Positions 25,080 through 35,629 of a DNA stretch of 64,000 nt are shown here, one piece after another. The stretch's first letter is position 1; every line of letters starts with the position of its first letter. The DNA is taken from contig JAKLFM010000002.1 of the NCBI GenBank assembly GCA_022711175.1, forward strand, positions 65,274 through 129,273, given 5' to 3'. This DNA comes from Bacteroidota bacterium (GTDB lineage Bacteria > Bacteroidota > Bacteroidia > Bacteroidales > UBA4417). Position numbers and translations under genes: made by a program. A model generated the notes under the pieces. That model made no database searches. It was not told where the DNA came from and was given only the letters and a program-made list of their open reading frames with translations.

Positions 25080-25745
25080 ATGAGAAAACCAGCACTTTTT
25101 TATTCTTCCATCACCAAAAAGGTCATCATGGCTCTTGCAGGGCTGTTTTTAATTGTTTTCCTGGTGCTGCATCTGGCTATCAACCTGTTGCTATTAAAAA
25201 GCGACGGAGGCGTTGCATATATGAAAGCGGTTGGATTTATGACCAGCAACCCGTTGATAAAAATCATGGAAATATTCCTTTTCGGTGGATTTCTCATCCA
25301 CATTCTAATCGGTATTATTATCCAGATTTACAATTGGATGGCCCGTCCAAAGCGTTACAGGGTGGAAGGATTCTCGCATACCTCCTTTTTCTCCAAGTAC
25401 ATGATTCATACGGGTGCCATCATATTGGTTTTCCTCACGATACACTTTGTTAATTTCTATTTTAAAAAGCTTGGATGGGTGGCTCCCCCCGAAGGGGTTG
25501 AACGTGAAGATTTTTACCAGATGGCGCTGTTGCTCTTTTCCAGCAAATTTTATTCTGTATTGTATATTATCCTGATGGTTTTCCTGGGCTTCCACCTGAA
25601 CCACGCCTTCCAGTCAGCATTTCAAACCCTCGGGTTAAACCACAGCAAATACACACCATTTGTAAAAGGATTGGGTACAGCCTATTCTATTGTTGTACCA
25701 TTAGGATTTGCACTCATCCCTTTAATTATCCTCATTTCAAAATGA
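25080..25745 (+). CDS. sdhC: Succinate dehydrogenase/fumarate reductase cytochrome b subunit
   Basis: Membrane anchor of respiratory complex II, 221 residues with five hydrophobic helices (for example MALAGLFLIVFLVLHLAINL, EIFLFGGFLIHILIGIIIQ, HTGAIILVFLTIHFVNFYF, FYSVLYIILMVFLGFHLNHAFQ and IVVPLGFALIPLIILIS). His residues in helices 1, 2, 3 and 4 (LHLA, IHIL, IHFV, FHLNHAFQ) are the likely ligands of two haems b, as in the single-subunit type found in Bacteroidota and related to fumarate reductases. It should pass electrons to or from menaquinone. First gene of sdhCAB; no sdhD is present or expected. Confidence 0.93.
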   Translation: MRKPALFYSSITKKVIMALAGLFLIVFLVLHLAINLLLLKSDGGVAYMKAVGFMTSNPLIKIMEIFLFGGFLIHILIGIIIQIYNWMARPKRYRVEGFSHTSFFSKYMIHTGAIILVFLTIHFVNFYFKKLGWVAPPEGVEREDFYQMALLLFSSKFYSVLYIILMVFLGFHLNHAFQSAFQTLGLNHSKYTPFVKGLGTAYSIVVPLGFALIPLIILISK

Positions 25746-25797
25746 CCTTGATTAAAGTTGATAATGAATCAGTTAATTGATAACAGCACTCACTGAT

Positions 25798-27738
25798 ATG
25801 GCAACTCTCAATTCAAAAATACCTGCCGGGCCGCTTGAAAAAAAGTGGAGCAATTATAAAGATCATATAAACCTTGTAAATCCCGCCAATAAACGAAAAC
25901 TCGACATCATTGTTGTGGGAACCGGGCTAGCAGGAGCCTCGGCAGCCGCTTCGCTTGGTGCAATGGGATTCAAAGTGAAGGCTTTCTGTTATCAGGACAG
26001 CCCCCGCCGGGCGCACAGTATTGCCGCACAGGGAGGTATTAATGCGGCAAAAAATTACCAGAACGACGGCGACAGCGTGTACAGGCTTTTTTATGATACC
26101 ATCAAAGGCGGCGACTACCGAGCCCGCGAAGCCAATGTCTACAGGCTGGCGGAAGTAAGTGGTGCCATTATTGACCAGAGTGTTGCCAATGGCGTTCCGT
26201 TTGCCCGGGAATACGGCGGATTGCTCGACAACCGTTCATTTGGTGGAGCACAGGTATCACGAACTTTTTATGCCCGTGGTCAAACGGGTCAGCAATTGCT
26301 GCTGGGTGCCTATAGCGCCATGAGCCGCCAGGTAAACAAAGGCAATGTCACCCTCTTTCCGCGCGAGGAAATGCTTGATATAGTTATAGTTGATGGCCGC
26401 GCCCGGGGCATTGTTACACGCAACCTGGTTACAGGAGAAATAAACCGCCATTCTGCTCATGCAGTTGTATTGGCTACCGGCGGTTACGGCAACGTTTTCT
26501 ACCTTTCGACCAACGCCATGGGCAGCAATGCCACCGCCATATGGAAAGCCTATAAACGCGGCGCCTTTTTCGGCAATCCCTGTATGACGCAGATACACCC
26601 GACTTGTATTCCCGTGCATGGCGACTACCAGAGCAAACTTACGCTCATGAGCGAAAGCCTTCGCAATGATGGCCGCATATGGGTGCCAAAAAAGAAAGAA
26701 GATGCCGAAGCGCTTCGTCACGGGAAATTGAAACCTGTTGATATTGCTGAAGCCGACCGTGATTATTACCTCGAACGACGTTACCCGGCTTTCGGTAACC
26801 TGGTACCCCGCGACGTAGCTTCGCGGGCTGCCAAAGAACGCTGCGATGCCGGTTTTGGAGTTGGTGAAACAGGCCTGGCGGTCTTCCTCGATTTTGCCGA
26901 TTCAATAAAACGATTGGGGAAAAGCACTATAGAGGAACGTTATGGGAACCTTTTCCAGATGTATCAGAAGATTGTGGACGAAGATCCCTACACAACTCCA
27001 ATGATGATATATCCGGCTGTGCATTATACCATGGGCGGCCTTTGGGTTGACTACGAGTTGCAATCTACCATAACAGGGCTGTTTGTAGGTGGCGAAGCCA
27101 ACTTCAGCGATCATGGTGCCAACAGGCTGGGAGCTTCGGCACTTATGCAGGGACTTGCCGACGGTTATTTTGTGCTACCTTACACCCTGCAAAACTACCT
27201 GGCCGATCAAATCAATGTTCCGCGGTTTAGTACCGATCTTCCTGAATTTGCCGATACCGAGAAGCAGGTTCGAGAGCATCTCGATAAACTCATGAAAATA
27301 CAGGGACAGCACTCAGTGGACTATTTCCATAAAAAGCTCGGGAAAATTATGTGGGAAAACGTCGGGATGGGCCGCAACAGGGAAGGACTGCAAAAAGCTA
27401 TTTTGCTGATTCGCGAACTCCGTGATGAATTCTGGAAGGATGTTAGGGTTACCGGCGAACTGGATGAAATGAACGCCGAACTTGAAAAAGCTGCGCGTGT
27501 AGCTGATTTCCTCGAACTTGGAGAACTCATGGCTCTCGACGCCCTCAAACGAGAGGAATCGTGCGGCGGCCATTTCCGTGAAGAGTATCAAACGCCCGAA
27601 GGCGAAGCCTTGCGCAACGATGCCGACTTTATGTATGTTGCTGCCTGGGAATACACCGGCCCTGGCAAGGAACCCATTCTCAATAAAGAGCCTCTTGTTT
27701 ACGAGGCAATTGAAGTTAAACAACGAAACTACAAGTAG
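25798..27738 (+). CDS. sdhA: Succinate dehydrogenase/fumarate reductase flavoprotein subunit
   Basis: Catalytic subunit of complex II, 646 residues, interconverting succinate and fumarate. The FAD dinucleotide fold is [11 protein letters not shown] (residues 40-50). The His of [15 protein letters not shown] (residue 73) is the expected covalent FAD attachment site. The catalytic and substrate region is in [18 protein letters not shown] and [10 protein letters not shown], and the C-terminal FAD contact is [14 protein letters not shown]. The start is the ATG at 25798; an in-frame TTG at 25777 is less likely. The gap after sdhC is about 50 bases, and to sdhB 69 bases. Confidence 0.96.
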   Translation: MATLNSKIPAGPLEKKWSNYKDHINLVNPANKRKLDIIVVGTGLAGASAAASLGAMGFKVKAFCYQDSPRRAHSIAAQGGINAAKNYQNDGDSVYRLFYDTIKGGDYRAREANVYRLAEVSGAIIDQSVANGVPFAREYGGLLDNRSFGGAQVSRTFYARGQTGQQLLLGAYSAMSRQVNKGNVTLFPREEMLDIVIVDGRARGIVTRNLVTGEINRHSAHAVVLATGGYGNVFYLSTNAMGSNATAIWKAYKRGAFFGNPCMTQIHPTCIPVHGDYQSKLTLMSESLRNDGRIWVPKKKEDAEALRHGKLKPVDIAEADRDYYLERRYPAFGNLVPRDVASRAAKERCDAGFGVGETGLAVFLDFADSIKRLGKSTIEERYGNLFQMYQKIVDEDPYTTPMMIYPAVHYTMGGLWVDYELQSTITGLFVGGEANFSDHGANRLGASALMQGLADGYFVLPYTLQNYLADQINVPRFSTDLPEFADTEKQVREHLDKLMKIQGQHSVDYFHKKLGKIMWENVGMGRNREGLQKAILLIRELRDEFWKDVRVTGELDEMNAELEKAARVADFLELGELMALDALKREESCGGHFREEYQTPEGEALRNDADFMYVAAWEYTGPGKEPILNKEPLVYEAIEVKQRNYK

Positions 27739-27807
27739 CATTGAATATTCTAGCTGAGCCTGAAGTCATCAGCAACAAGAGATGGTTTAATTGCAAAAAT
27801 TACCGAC

Positions 27808-28584
27808 ATGAATTTTACATTAAAAATCTGGAGACAAAAAAATGCCCGTTCAAAAGGCAGGTTTGTTACCTATAAAATATCGGATATTTCTCCGAACTGT
27901 TCTTTCCTTGAGATGCTCGATCAACTGAACGAGCAACTTGTTGCCAAAAATGAAGAACCGGTTGCATTCGATCACGATTGCAGGGAAGGCATTTGCGGTA
28001 CCTGCAGTTTGTATGTGAACGGCCATCCCCACGGCCCTGATGCTGCTGTCACAACCTGCCAGTTGCATATGCGCAAGTTTAAAGATGGCGATACCATTAT
28101 AATCGAACCCTGGCGAGCCCGTCCGTTCCCGGTAATCAAAGATCTCATTGTTGACCGCTCAGCCTTTGATGAAATCATACAGGCAGGTGGATTTATCTCG
28201 GTAAACACCGGCGGTATTCCCGATGCTAATGCCATTCTTATTTCCAAATCAGATGCCGATTATTCGATGGATGCTGCAGCCTGCATTGGATGCGGAGCTT
28301 GTGTGGCAGCCTGTAAAAATGCTTCGGCAATGCTGTTTGTATCGGCTAAAGTTTCGCATCTTGCATTGTTGCCTCAGGGTAAAATTGAAGCTGCTGCACG
28401 TGTTCAGGCTATGGTGAAGAAAATGGACGATCTTGGCTTCGGAAACTGCACCAACACCGGCGCATGTGAAGCCGAATGTCCTAAACAGATTTCAATAACA
28501 AATATTGCCCGTATGAATCGCGAATTCCTTACAGCCAAAGTATGTACTCAGAAGAAAAGAGTAATGGCCGGCGGTGGAATCTGA
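27808..28584 (+). CDS. sdhB: Succinate dehydrogenase/fumarate reductase iron-sulfur subunit
   Basis: Electron-transfer subunit of complex II, 258 residues. The [2Fe-2S] ligands are Cys58, Cys63 and Cys66 (CREGICGTC) with Cys84. The C-terminal ferredoxin-like domain has [11 protein letters not shown] for the [4Fe-4S] cluster and [13 protein letters not shown] for the [3Fe-4S] cluster. It links the flavoprotein to the haem-bearing SdhC. It ends the operon and is followed by a clear terminator. Confidence 0.96.
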   Translation: MNFTLKIWRQKNARSKGRFVTYKISDISPNCSFLEMLDQLNEQLVAKNEEPVAFDHDCREGICGTCSLYVNGHPHGPDAAVTTCQLHMRKFKDGDTIIIEPWRARPFPVIKDLIVDRSAFDEIIQAGGFISVNTGGIPDANAILISKSDADYSMDAAACIGCGACVAACKNASAMLFVSAKVSHLALLPQGKIEAAARVQAMVKKMDDLGFGNCTNTGACEAECPKQISITNIARMNREFLTAKVCTQKKRVMAGGGI

Positions 28585-28607
28585 TTGTGCACGGCTAATG
28601 AACCAAA

Positions 28608-28640
28608 GGCTTCTCCTGCATTGTGAGAAGCCATTTTTAT
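28608..28640 (+). terminator. Rho-independent terminator after sdhB
   Basis: GGCTTCTC (28608-28615) pairs with GAGAAGCC (28625-28632) over a 9-base loop and is followed by ATTTTTAT. It lies 23 bases after the sdhB stop and separates sdhCAB from the holB cluster. Confidence 0.8.
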
Positions 28641-28676
28641 ACATAAAGGATCGAACAGAAGGAGAAGCATTGTCGA

Positions 28677-29900
28677 ATGAAATTCAGTGAAATCATAGGG
28701 CAGGAAAATGTAAAGAAGCGACTGTTAAAATCGGTGGCCGAAAACCGCGTGAGCCATGCCCAGCTTTTTCTTGGCCCCGAAGGATCAGGGAAACTGGCAA
28801 TGGCTATTGCCTATGCCCAGTATATCAATTGCCGGCAGCGCACCGAAACCGATTCATGCGGTACATGCCCTTCGTGCGTTAAATACAGCAAACTTATCCA
28901 TCCCGACCTGTACTTCCTTTATCCCATCAACAAAACCAGGGAAGTTGATAAAGAACCCCTCAGCATTGATTTTCTGCCCCAATGGCGCGAATTCCTTGCT
29001 GGGAATTATTATTATGTGAGCCTGCAGGATTGGTATGATAAGATAGGCATTGAAAAGAAGCAGGGAATCATCAATGCCGACGATGCCAATTATGTAATCA
29101 AAGCGCTCAACCTGAAATCGTATGAAGCTGAATACAAGATTGTTATTATTTGGATGGTTGAAAAGCTGTTTCATGCAGTAGCTCCAAAACTGTTGAAAAG
29201 CATCGAGGAACCGGCCGAAAAAACGCTATTCCTGCTCATTTCCGAAAACCCTGATACCATTCCGCAGACTATTCTATCTCGCACTCAGCTTGTGAAATTC
29301 GGGCGAACCAGTGATGATGCCGTTGCCGGTTTTCTTGTTCAAAATTTGGCCGTTCCCGAATCTATAGCTTCCTCCATCGCCATGGTAGCTGATGGCAATG
29401 CCAAGGAGGCCATTGATATGGCAAGGCTCGAAGCCGAAAAGATCAGCGCTTTGCAGCAACCGGGAATTGCAACTGTTTCCGATCCCGACCGTGAACGATT
29501 TGAGCTTTTCAGGGAGTGGATGCGCCGGTGCTGGGTCATAACCGACAAGAACATTGTCCTGAAGGAATACAACCTGCTGTTGGATTTGGTATCGTCAATT
29601 GTATCGGACGGCAGCCGCGAAAAACAAAAAGATTTCCTTGCGTACGGACTCAAACTGCTGCGCTCGTGCCTGCACCATAACCTGGGAAACAAACAACTGG
29701 TGAAACATTCAACCTATGAGACAGAGTTTATCGCCAATTTTTCGCGGTACATACATATCCGGAATATCGCTGAATTTGATGAAGAATTCAATAAAGCAAT
29801 ATTTCATATTGAACGGAATGTAGCAGGCAACCTTATATTCACCGACCTCTCGCACACCATAGCAAGGCTGCTGAAAATTGCCCCACCGCAACAACGCTAA
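28677..29900 (+). CDS. holB: DNA polymerase III subunit delta' (clamp-loader)
   Basis: A 407-residue AAA+ protein of the clamp-loader delta' type. It begins with MKFSEIIGQENVKKRL. The Walker A region GPEGSGKL is at 33-40, and a zinc-binding cysteine group is at Cys52, Cys61, Cys64 and Cys67. The segment LSRTQLVKF corresponds to the family SRC motif, with Thr in place of Cys. The protein would load the sliding clamp in replication. In Bacteroidota this gene is commonly followed by a PSP1-domain gene and gldH, exactly as here, which strengthens the call. Confidence 0.9.
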   Translation: MKFSEIIGQENVKKRLLKSVAENRVSHAQLFLGPEGSGKLAMAIAYAQYINCRQRTETDSCGTCPSCVKYSKLIHPDLYFLYPINKTREVDKEPLSIDFLPQWREFLAGNYYYVSLQDWYDKIGIEKKQGIINADDANYVIKALNLKSYEAEYKIVIIWMVEKLFHAVAPKLLKSIEEPAEKTLFLLISENPDTIPQTILSRTQLVKFGRTSDDAVAGFLVQNLAVPESIASSIAMVADGNAKEAIDMARLEAEKISALQQPGIATVSDPDRERFELFREWMRRCWVITDKNIVLKEYNLLLDLVSSIVSDGSREKQKDFLAYGLKLLRSCLHHNLGNKQLVKHSTYETEFIANFSRYIHIRNIAEFDEEFNKAIFHIERNVAGNLIFTDLSHTIARLLKIAPPQQR

Positions 29901-29906
29901 AAACAT

Positions 29907-29914
29907 TACCTTTG
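29907..29914 (+). promoter_or_regulatory. Bacteroidota -7 box upstream of the PSP1 gene
   Basis: TACCTTTG matches TAnnTTTG, directly after the holB stop. It is 110 bases before the PSP1 gene start, so the leader would be long. A TTG at 29878-29880 is 26 bases upstream, further than ideal. Confidence 0.45.
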
Positions 29915-30023
29915 CCTTTAAAAATCACTTCAACGACCGGTTAATCACATGCCGGCGCAAAATATACCTGACCGTGTTGCGTTTATTCTTTATCGCCCGG
30001 CAGCCCTTGATTGACAATGATTT

Positions 30024-31145
30024 ATGGACGAAAAGCAAGTTAACGATATATTCAGTAATACCATTCAGGCACGCGGATGTTGCATGGCCGGTGAACCAGG
30101 AAAGGAAAACGAACCTGTATTCAGGCATGGGTGCTCAAAACTCGACGTTCATAACTGGCTGAAAGATATTCCATTACCTCCCGATTTCAGAAAATTTGAC
30201 TGCATTGAAGTCAGGTTTAAAAACAACCGCAAAGATTTTTACCGGTTACAACCAGGCGTTGAAGTACATGATGGCGACATTGTGGCTGTTGAAGCTTCGC
30301 CGGGTCACGATATTGGGGTGGTAACCCTTACCGGCGAGTTGGTTCGCATGCAAATGCGGCGCAAAAATGTAAATCCCGCAAAGGAAGACTTACGAAAAGT
30401 ATATCGCCGTGCAAGGCAGGCCGACATTGAAAAATGGATGGGCGCCGTAAACAGGGAAGATGCAGCCATTTTCAAATGCCGGAAAATAGCAGCAGGGCTG
30501 GGGCTCAAAATGAAAGTGAACGACGTTGAATACCAGGGCGATGATACAAAGGCCATCTTCTATTATACTGCCGATGACCGTGTTGATTTCAGGGAGCTGA
30601 TAAAAGTGCTGGCCGAAGAATTCAGAATCAGGATTGAAATGCGCCAGATAGGCGTAAGGCAGGAAGCAAGCAGGCTGGGAGGGCTGGGAACCTGTGGCCG
30701 CGAACTTTGCTGTTCAACATGGCTTACAGGCTTTCACTCCGTTGCTACCTCAGCAGCAAGAGTGCAGCAACTTTCGCATAATCCGCAGAAACTTGCCGGC
30801 CAGTGCGGTAAACTGAAATGCTGCCTCAATTACGAATATGAAGCCTATATCGACGCTCTCAAAGATTTTCCGGATACCGCTGTGGCGCTAAAAACCAAGG
30901 ATGGCGATGCCAACGTTATGAAGATTGATGTCTTTGGCAGAATCATCTGGTATGCCTACAAAACCAACGACAGCGACCTTTATGCGCTGCCGGTTGAACA
31001 AGTTAAAAAAATCCAGCAGTTGAATAAACAGGGTAAAGCAATCGAAAAACTCGAAGATTATGCCCGTAAGCAGGAAAAGAAATCCGAACTGGACCTTGTT
31101 GTAGGACAGGATGACCTCACGCGTTTTGACAAAGACCGGTTTTAA
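30024..31145 (+). CDS. PSP1-domain protein (RicT/YaaT family)
   Basis: A 373-residue cytoplasmic protein with the PSP1 C-terminal domain. Conserved Cys pairs typical of the RicT group are present: GTCGRELCCSTWL and GQCGKLKCCLNYE, plus GCC near residue 19. In Bacillus the homologue RicT belongs to a complex with Fe-S clusters that affects RNA maturation and development; whether this holds in Bacteroidota is unknown. The Lys/Asp-rich tail after residue 330 is low complexity. The gene is followed by gldH at 13 bases. Confidence 0.88.
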   Translation: MDEKQVNDIFSNTIQARGCCMAGEPGKENEPVFRHGCSKLDVHNWLKDIPLPPDFRKFDCIEVRFKNNRKDFYRLQPGVEVHDGDIVAVEASPGHDIGVVTLTGELVRMQMRRKNVNPAKEDLRKVYRRARQADIEKWMGAVNREDAAIFKCRKIAAGLGLKMKVNDVEYQGDDTKAIFYYTADDRVDFRELIKVLAEEFRIRIEMRQIGVRQEASRLGGLGTCGRELCCSTWLTGFHSVATSAARVQQLSHNPQKLAGQCGKLKCCLNYEYEAYIDALKDFPDTAVALKTKDGDANVMKIDVFGRIIWYAYKTNDSDLYALPVEQVKKIQQLNKQGKAIEKLEDYARKQEKKSELDLVVGQDDLTRFDKDRF

Positions 31146-31158
31146 ACGGCAATGAGCT

Positions 31159-31671
31159 ATGCTTTATTCCAAAAATAAGATAATCAGAACTTTAGGAAAA
31201 ACCGGATTTATCCAGACTCTGACCTTGGCTGTCATAATCACATTCCTGTTCAGCTGCAGCAGCAATTTGGTATTCAGGGAAAATAAACATATTGCCGGCG
31301 AAGGATGGCAACCCACTGACAGTGTGACTTTTTCGTTTACAGTAAGTGATACGTTGCAACCCGTTGATCTCTTCTTTAACATCCGTAACACAACTGCGTA
31401 CTCCTTTCAGAATCTGTATTTCTTTATCACAACCGTCTATCCGGGTGGTGACTTTTCGCGCGATACCGCTGAATGTATTTTAGCAGCGCCCGATGGCAAA
31501 TGGCTGGGAAAAGGCAGTGGACACACCCGTGATTCGAAATTCCTTTTCAGGAAAGCTGTAAGATTCGCCAAGCCGGGAAATTACAAACTCATCGTAAACC
31601 AGGCTATGCGCGACGACTTGCTCAAAGGCATCAGCGATGTCGGTTTGATCATCGAAAAACCAAACAACTAA
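31159..31671 (+). CDS. gldH: Gliding motility lipoprotein GldH
   Basis: A 170-residue lipoprotein with lipobox LFSC (Cys33) after a hydrophobic stretch. The remainder fits GldH: an Asp/Thr-rich beta domain with FNIRNTTAYSFQNLYFFI, DTAECILAAPDGKWLGKGSGH and GNYKLIVNQAMRDDLLKGISDVGL. GldH is needed for gliding in Flavobacterium and is linked to the type IX secretion machinery. It is flanked by the RicT-like and PBP1a genes, an arrangement conserved in Bacteroidota. The T9SS-sorted PKD protein elsewhere in the window fits a working T9SS. Confidence 0.88.
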   Translation: MLYSKNKIIRTLGKTGFIQTLTLAVIITFLFSCSSNLVFRENKHIAGEGWQPTDSVTFSFTVSDTLQPVDLFFNIRNTTAYSFQNLYFFITTVYPGGDFSRDTAECILAAPDGKWLGKGSGHTRDSKFLFRKAVRFAKPGNYKLIVNQAMRDDLLKGISDVGLIIEKPNN

Positions 31672-31713
31672 CTCAGGTAGTTCAACATAATGGTATTCAA
31701 TAACATCTGAAAC

Positions 31714-34047
31714 TTGAAACGGAAACTTTCCAAAAATGCTTCTCTCGACGAGTGGATTAAAAGATTCTGGATTGCTTTTGCAGCAAGTATTCTTTTTTTA
31801 GCACTGTTTTTTACCGCGTTGTCGCTCGGATGGCTTGGTTTTATGCCTTCATTCGAAGAACTAGAGGCTCCCCAGAATTACCTGGCTACAGAAGTTATCT
31901 CGGCCGACCAGAAACAGCTAGGAACTTTTTATGTCGAGAACCGCCTCAATGTCCATTATTCCGACCTCTCACCAGCAGTTGTAAAGGCATTAATTGCCAC
32001 CGAAGATGCCAGGTTCAACAAACATTCGGGAATTGACGGCAAAGCGTTGCTGCGCGTTTTTTACGGTATGATTACCCGTACCGACCAGGGCGGCGGAAGT
32101 ACGATTACCCAGCAATTAGCAAAAAACCTCTTTCCCAGGCGATATCACAGCACAATTATTGGCACCACTTTTTCAAAACTCAGGGAATGGATTACTGCTA
32201 TCAAACTCGAAAGGCACTATTCAAAAGAGGAGATTGCAGCATTGTATCTTAATACTGTCGATTTCGGAAGCCAGGCGTTCGGAATAAAGTCGGCTGCGCT
32301 TACCTACTTTGGAAAAATGCCGGCGGAACTCAATGTGCAGGAATCGGCACTGCTGATCGGAATTCTGAAAGCACCTTCGTACTTTCATCCGGTTCGGAAT
32401 AAAGAAAGAGCCTTGCGCCGCCGCGAAGTGGTTCTGCATCAGATGCTTAAATACGATTATTTAACAAGGCGGGAGTACGATTCACTCAAAGTGATGCCTC
32501 TTGATATGTCGCATTACAGGCTTCGCGATCACAATTCAGGCTCGGCAACCTACCTGCGCGAATACCTTAGGATAACGCTCGCAGCTGAAAAGCCGCAAAA
32601 AGGTGATTATGAGGATATTGCCGATTATATTGCCGACTCGCTGCGGTGGCAAAAAGATCCATCGTACGGATGGATCAATAAAAACAATAAGCCCGATGGA
32701 GGGAAATACAATCTATACAAAGACGGGCTCCGTATCTATACAACCATTGATTCGCGCATGCAGCAGTATGCCGAAGCTGCCGTTTCAAAACATCTTTCTA
32801 CTGATCTGCAGCCTGCTTTTTTCAAGCACTGGAAGGGGAACTCACATGCTCCGTTCGATTTGAATGACCAGAATGAGATCAAAAAACTGCTGATGGCTTC
32901 GCGCAAACGATCCGACAGGTACCGCAGCATGAAGAGAGGAGGATTTCCACCCGATTCCATCGAAGCCGCTTTCCGCACCCCAATCCCGATGAGGATATTT
33001 AGCTGGAAAGGTGAAATTGATACTGTCATGAGCCCTGATGATTCGATTAAGTACCACAAGTGGTTCCTGCAAGCCGGCCTCATGTCGATGGAACCGCAGA
33101 CAGGTTACGTGCGCGCCTACGTTGGGGGCATCAATTACAGGTTTTTCAAGTACGATCATGTGATGATGGGGCGCAGGCAGGTAGGATCAACCTTTAAACC
33201 GTTTGTTTATACGGTAGCCATGCAAAATGGCGATTCGCCATGCACCCGCGTTGCCAATGTGCAATATACCATTGACTCGGGTGACGGTAAAATTTGGGCT
33301 CCAAAAAACTCAAGCCATTATAAAGAGGGACAAATGGTTACGCTTAAAGAAGCGCTTGCCAATTCAATTAACTGGATATCAGCCTATCTCATTAAACGAT
33401 ATTCACCTGCTTCAGTAGTGAAACTGGCACGAAAAATGGGTATTATAAGCCCTTTGCCGGCGGTGCCTTCCATTTGTCTGGGAACACCTGATATCACCCT
33501 TGCCGAAATGACCGGCGCAATGAATACATTTGCCAATGCAGGGATTTACATTCAGCCGCTGCTCATTACCCGTATCGAAGATAAGCACGGAAACGTGATT
33601 GCCCAGTTTGCGCCATTGCAGGAAGAAGCCATGAGCGAAGAAACCGCCTACCTGATGCTCGTATTAATGAAAGGCGTTGTTGAAAGCGGAACCGGGGCAC
33701 GCCTGAGAGGCACTTACGGTTTTTCAAATCCCATTGCCGGGAAAACCGGCACAACGCAAAGCAACAGCGATGGCTGGTTCATGGGGCTTACACCTGATCT
33801 GGTTACCGGGGTATGGGTTGGTGGCGAGGACCGTTCAATCAGGTTCAGGAATACATCGCTGGGGCAGGGCGCCAATATGGCTTTGCCAATCTGGGCGCAT
33901 TACATGAAAGCGGTTTATGGCGATCCGGACTTGCAATTATCGCGTAGCGATTTCGAAAAACCTGATGCCCCGCTCTCCGTGGAAATAAATTGTTCGGCAG
34001 CGGTTCCCGCTAACGAAAACATTGAATCGGATTGGGATAAGTACTAA
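31714..34047 (+). CDS. Class A penicillin-binding protein (PBP1a)
   Basis: A bifunctional peptidoglycan synthase of 777 residues. A cytoplasmic N-terminus and one membrane helix (about 18-40) are followed by the GT51 glycosyltransferase domain with catalytic Glu97 (ATEDARF) and GGGSTITQQLAKNLF. The transpeptidase domain has the active-site Ser492 (GSTFKPF, SxxK) and KTG at 677-679 (GKTGTTQSNS). The start must be the TTG at 31714: an in-frame TGA lies at 31708-31710 and the next Met would lose the membrane anchor. It is last in the holB-ricT-gldH-PBP cluster. Confidence 0.95.
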   Translation: MKRKLSKNASLDEWIKRFWIAFAASILFLALFFTALSLGWLGFMPSFEELEAPQNYLATEVISADQKQLGTFYVENRLNVHYSDLSPAVVKALIATEDARFNKHSGIDGKALLRVFYGMITRTDQGGGSTITQQLAKNLFPRRYHSTIIGTTFSKLREWITAIKLERHYSKEEIAALYLNTVDFGSQAFGIKSAALTYFGKMPAELNVQESALLIGILKAPSYFHPVRNKERALRRREVVLHQMLKYDYLTRREYDSLKVMPLDMSHYRLRDHNSGSATYLREYLRITLAAEKPQKGDYEDIADYIADSLRWQKDPSYGWINKNNKPDGGKYNLYKDGLRIYTTIDSRMQQYAEAAVSKHLSTDLQPAFFKHWKGNSHAPFDLNDQNEIKKLLMASRKRSDRYRSMKRGGFPPDSIEAAFRTPIPMRIFSWKGEIDTVMSPDDSIKYHKWFLQAGLMSMEPQTGYVRAYVGGINYRFFKYDHVMMGRRQVGSTFKPFVYTVAMQNGDSPCTRVANVQYTIDSGDGKIWAPKNSSHYKEGQMVTLKEALANSINWISAYLIKRYSPASVVKLARKMGIISPLPAVPSICLGTPDITLAEMTGAMNTFANAGIYIQPLLITRIEDKHGNVIAQFAPLQEEAMSEETAYLMLVLMKGVVESGTGARLRGTYGFSNPIAGKTGTTQSNSDGWFMGLTPDLVTGVWVGGEDRSIRFRNTSLGQGANMALPIWAHYMKAVYGDPDLQLSRSDFEKPDAPLSVEINCSAAVPANENIESDWDKY

Positions 34048-34120
34048 GAGATGCTGCTTTTAAGGCAAGTGTGCCAATAGCTGCGAATATACTATTGTTG
34101 AATACTCAACTTTTGAATAA

Positions 34121-35602
34121 ATGAGCGAAAAGACCGAAAAAATAATCGCCACATCACTTATATCAGTACTTCTCGTCCTTTTCAGTGTACTTGCCATTCT
34201 TTCGACTACAATTTTTGAAGGTGCCGATAACATAGCGCATTACAACCTCGCACATTATGCATTTAAGCATCCTGAGTTGTTTCTCTATCACTGGGGCAAA
34301 CCACTTTTTACCATCCTGAGTTCACCTTTTGCACAGTTTGGTTTTACGGGCATCAAACTTTTCAATGTAGTAGCCGGTATTGCAACTGCCTATTTTGCAT
34401 ATCGTTACCTTAGAAGCCAGAAAATTGAATTGCCCTTTGTTGTAATGCCGTTCGTAGTTTTTGTGCCCATGTATTTCATGATGATGCAAACCGGCCTTAC
34501 CGAAGTACTGTGCAGCCTTATTTTTGTCGCAGCTGCCTTTTGCTTTGCTGACAAGCGTTATTTACTATCGGCAATAATCATTTCGTTTGTGCCTATTGCC
34601 AGGACCGAAACGCTTATTACACTGCCCATTTTTGCTATGGCACTTATCTGGTTCAGGCAATATAAGGCCATACCTTTTCTTGCTGCCGGCTTCGTATTTT
34701 TTAGTGTAATCGGCTGGTTTCAGTACCATGATATACTGTGGCTGATAAACCAAAACCCATATAAAGGGACCGGCGATCTTTACGGGAAAGGCGAATTGTT
34801 TCATTTTATAAAAGAAATGCCTTACGCATACGGTTGGCCGCTTATCATACTCACATTGTTAGGCACCCTTGGAATTGTCTTTTGGTTTTTCCGGCGCAAA
34901 GCCAGGTTAAAAGAACCCGCAACAGCCGACATGTTTATGTTGCTGATGCCTGCGCTGGTCATACTAGCGGCACATTCGTATGTATGGTGGAAAGGAACAG
35001 GTAATTCAGCGGGCTTGACAAGGGTGCTCACATCGGTAATGCCACTGGCCTCTGTTATCGCCTTTAAAGGATTGAATGAAATCACTTCGCTTATTCCGGT
35101 CAGATGGGTCAGGTGGTTGTTATTTGCTGTTGCACTGTATTTTATTGTGAAGCTGCCGTTTGAACGGTTTCCACAGCCGCAAAAACTTCATACCTCCGAC
35201 CTTATGATGAGCAAGGCTGCCGATTGGATCAAATCGCAGGGCTATAGCGACAGGAGCATCTATTATTATGATCCCGAGGTGGCATTTTTTAATAACCTCG
35301 ACCCATGGAGTTATGAAAAAGGGCGGCAAATTATCCGCGATAACAACGTGAATGAGAATATGTTCGAAGAAGGATCACTGATCATATGGGATTCACACTT
35401 TGGCCAGCACGAAGGGCGCACCCCGGTGCAAAACCTGCTCGATAAGCAAAAGTTCAGGCTGGTAAATATATTGCTTCCAAAACCGGCTTTCACCGTGTAT
35501 GGTCACGAATACAGTATTTACATTTTCATGAAGGATAAAGCCAATGCGCCTCACGATAATTATAAAATTGAAGAAGAATTGCGAAAAGGGACAGGGAATT
35601 AA
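34121..35602 (+). CDS. Polytopic membrane protein, GT-C glycosyltransferase-like
   Basis: A 493-residue integral membrane protein with about ten helices. Features that suggest a lipid-linked sugar transferase of the GT-C fold are an acidic residue in the first outer loop (EGADNIAHYNLAHYAF), a luminal Trp/His motif (YHWGKPL), Arg-Thr-Glu (ARTETL) after helix 5 and a C-terminal soluble domain of about 120 residues with VRWVRWLLF then DLMMSKAADWIKSQGYSD and YDPEVAFFNN. I cannot name a family with confidence. It is the first of a plus-strand run of glycan genes. Confidence 0.72.
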   Translation: MSEKTEKIIATSLISVLLVLFSVLAILSTTIFEGADNIAHYNLAHYAFKHPELFLYHWGKPLFTILSSPFAQFGFTGIKLFNVVAGIATAYFAYRYLRSQKIELPFVVMPFVVFVPMYFMMMQTGLTEVLCSLIFVAAAFCFADKRYLLSAIIISFVPIARTETLITLPIFAMALIWFRQYKAIPFLAAGFVFFSVIGWFQYHDILWLINQNPYKGTGDLYGKGELFHFIKEMPYAYGWPLIILTLLGTLGIVFWFFRRKARLKEPATADMFMLLMPALVILAAHSYVWWKGTGNSAGLTRVLTSVMPLASVIAFKGLNEITSLIPVRWVRWLLFAVALYFIVKLPFERFPQPQKLHTSDLMMSKAADWIKSQGYSDRSIYYYDPEVAFFNNLDPWSYEKGRQIIRDNNVNENMFEEGSLIIWDSHFGQHEGRTPVQNLLDKQKFRLVNILLPKPAFTVYGHEYSIYIFMKDKANAPHDNYKIEEELRKGTGN

Positions 35603-35629
35603 TCATTTCTTCATGGGCACTGACATACA

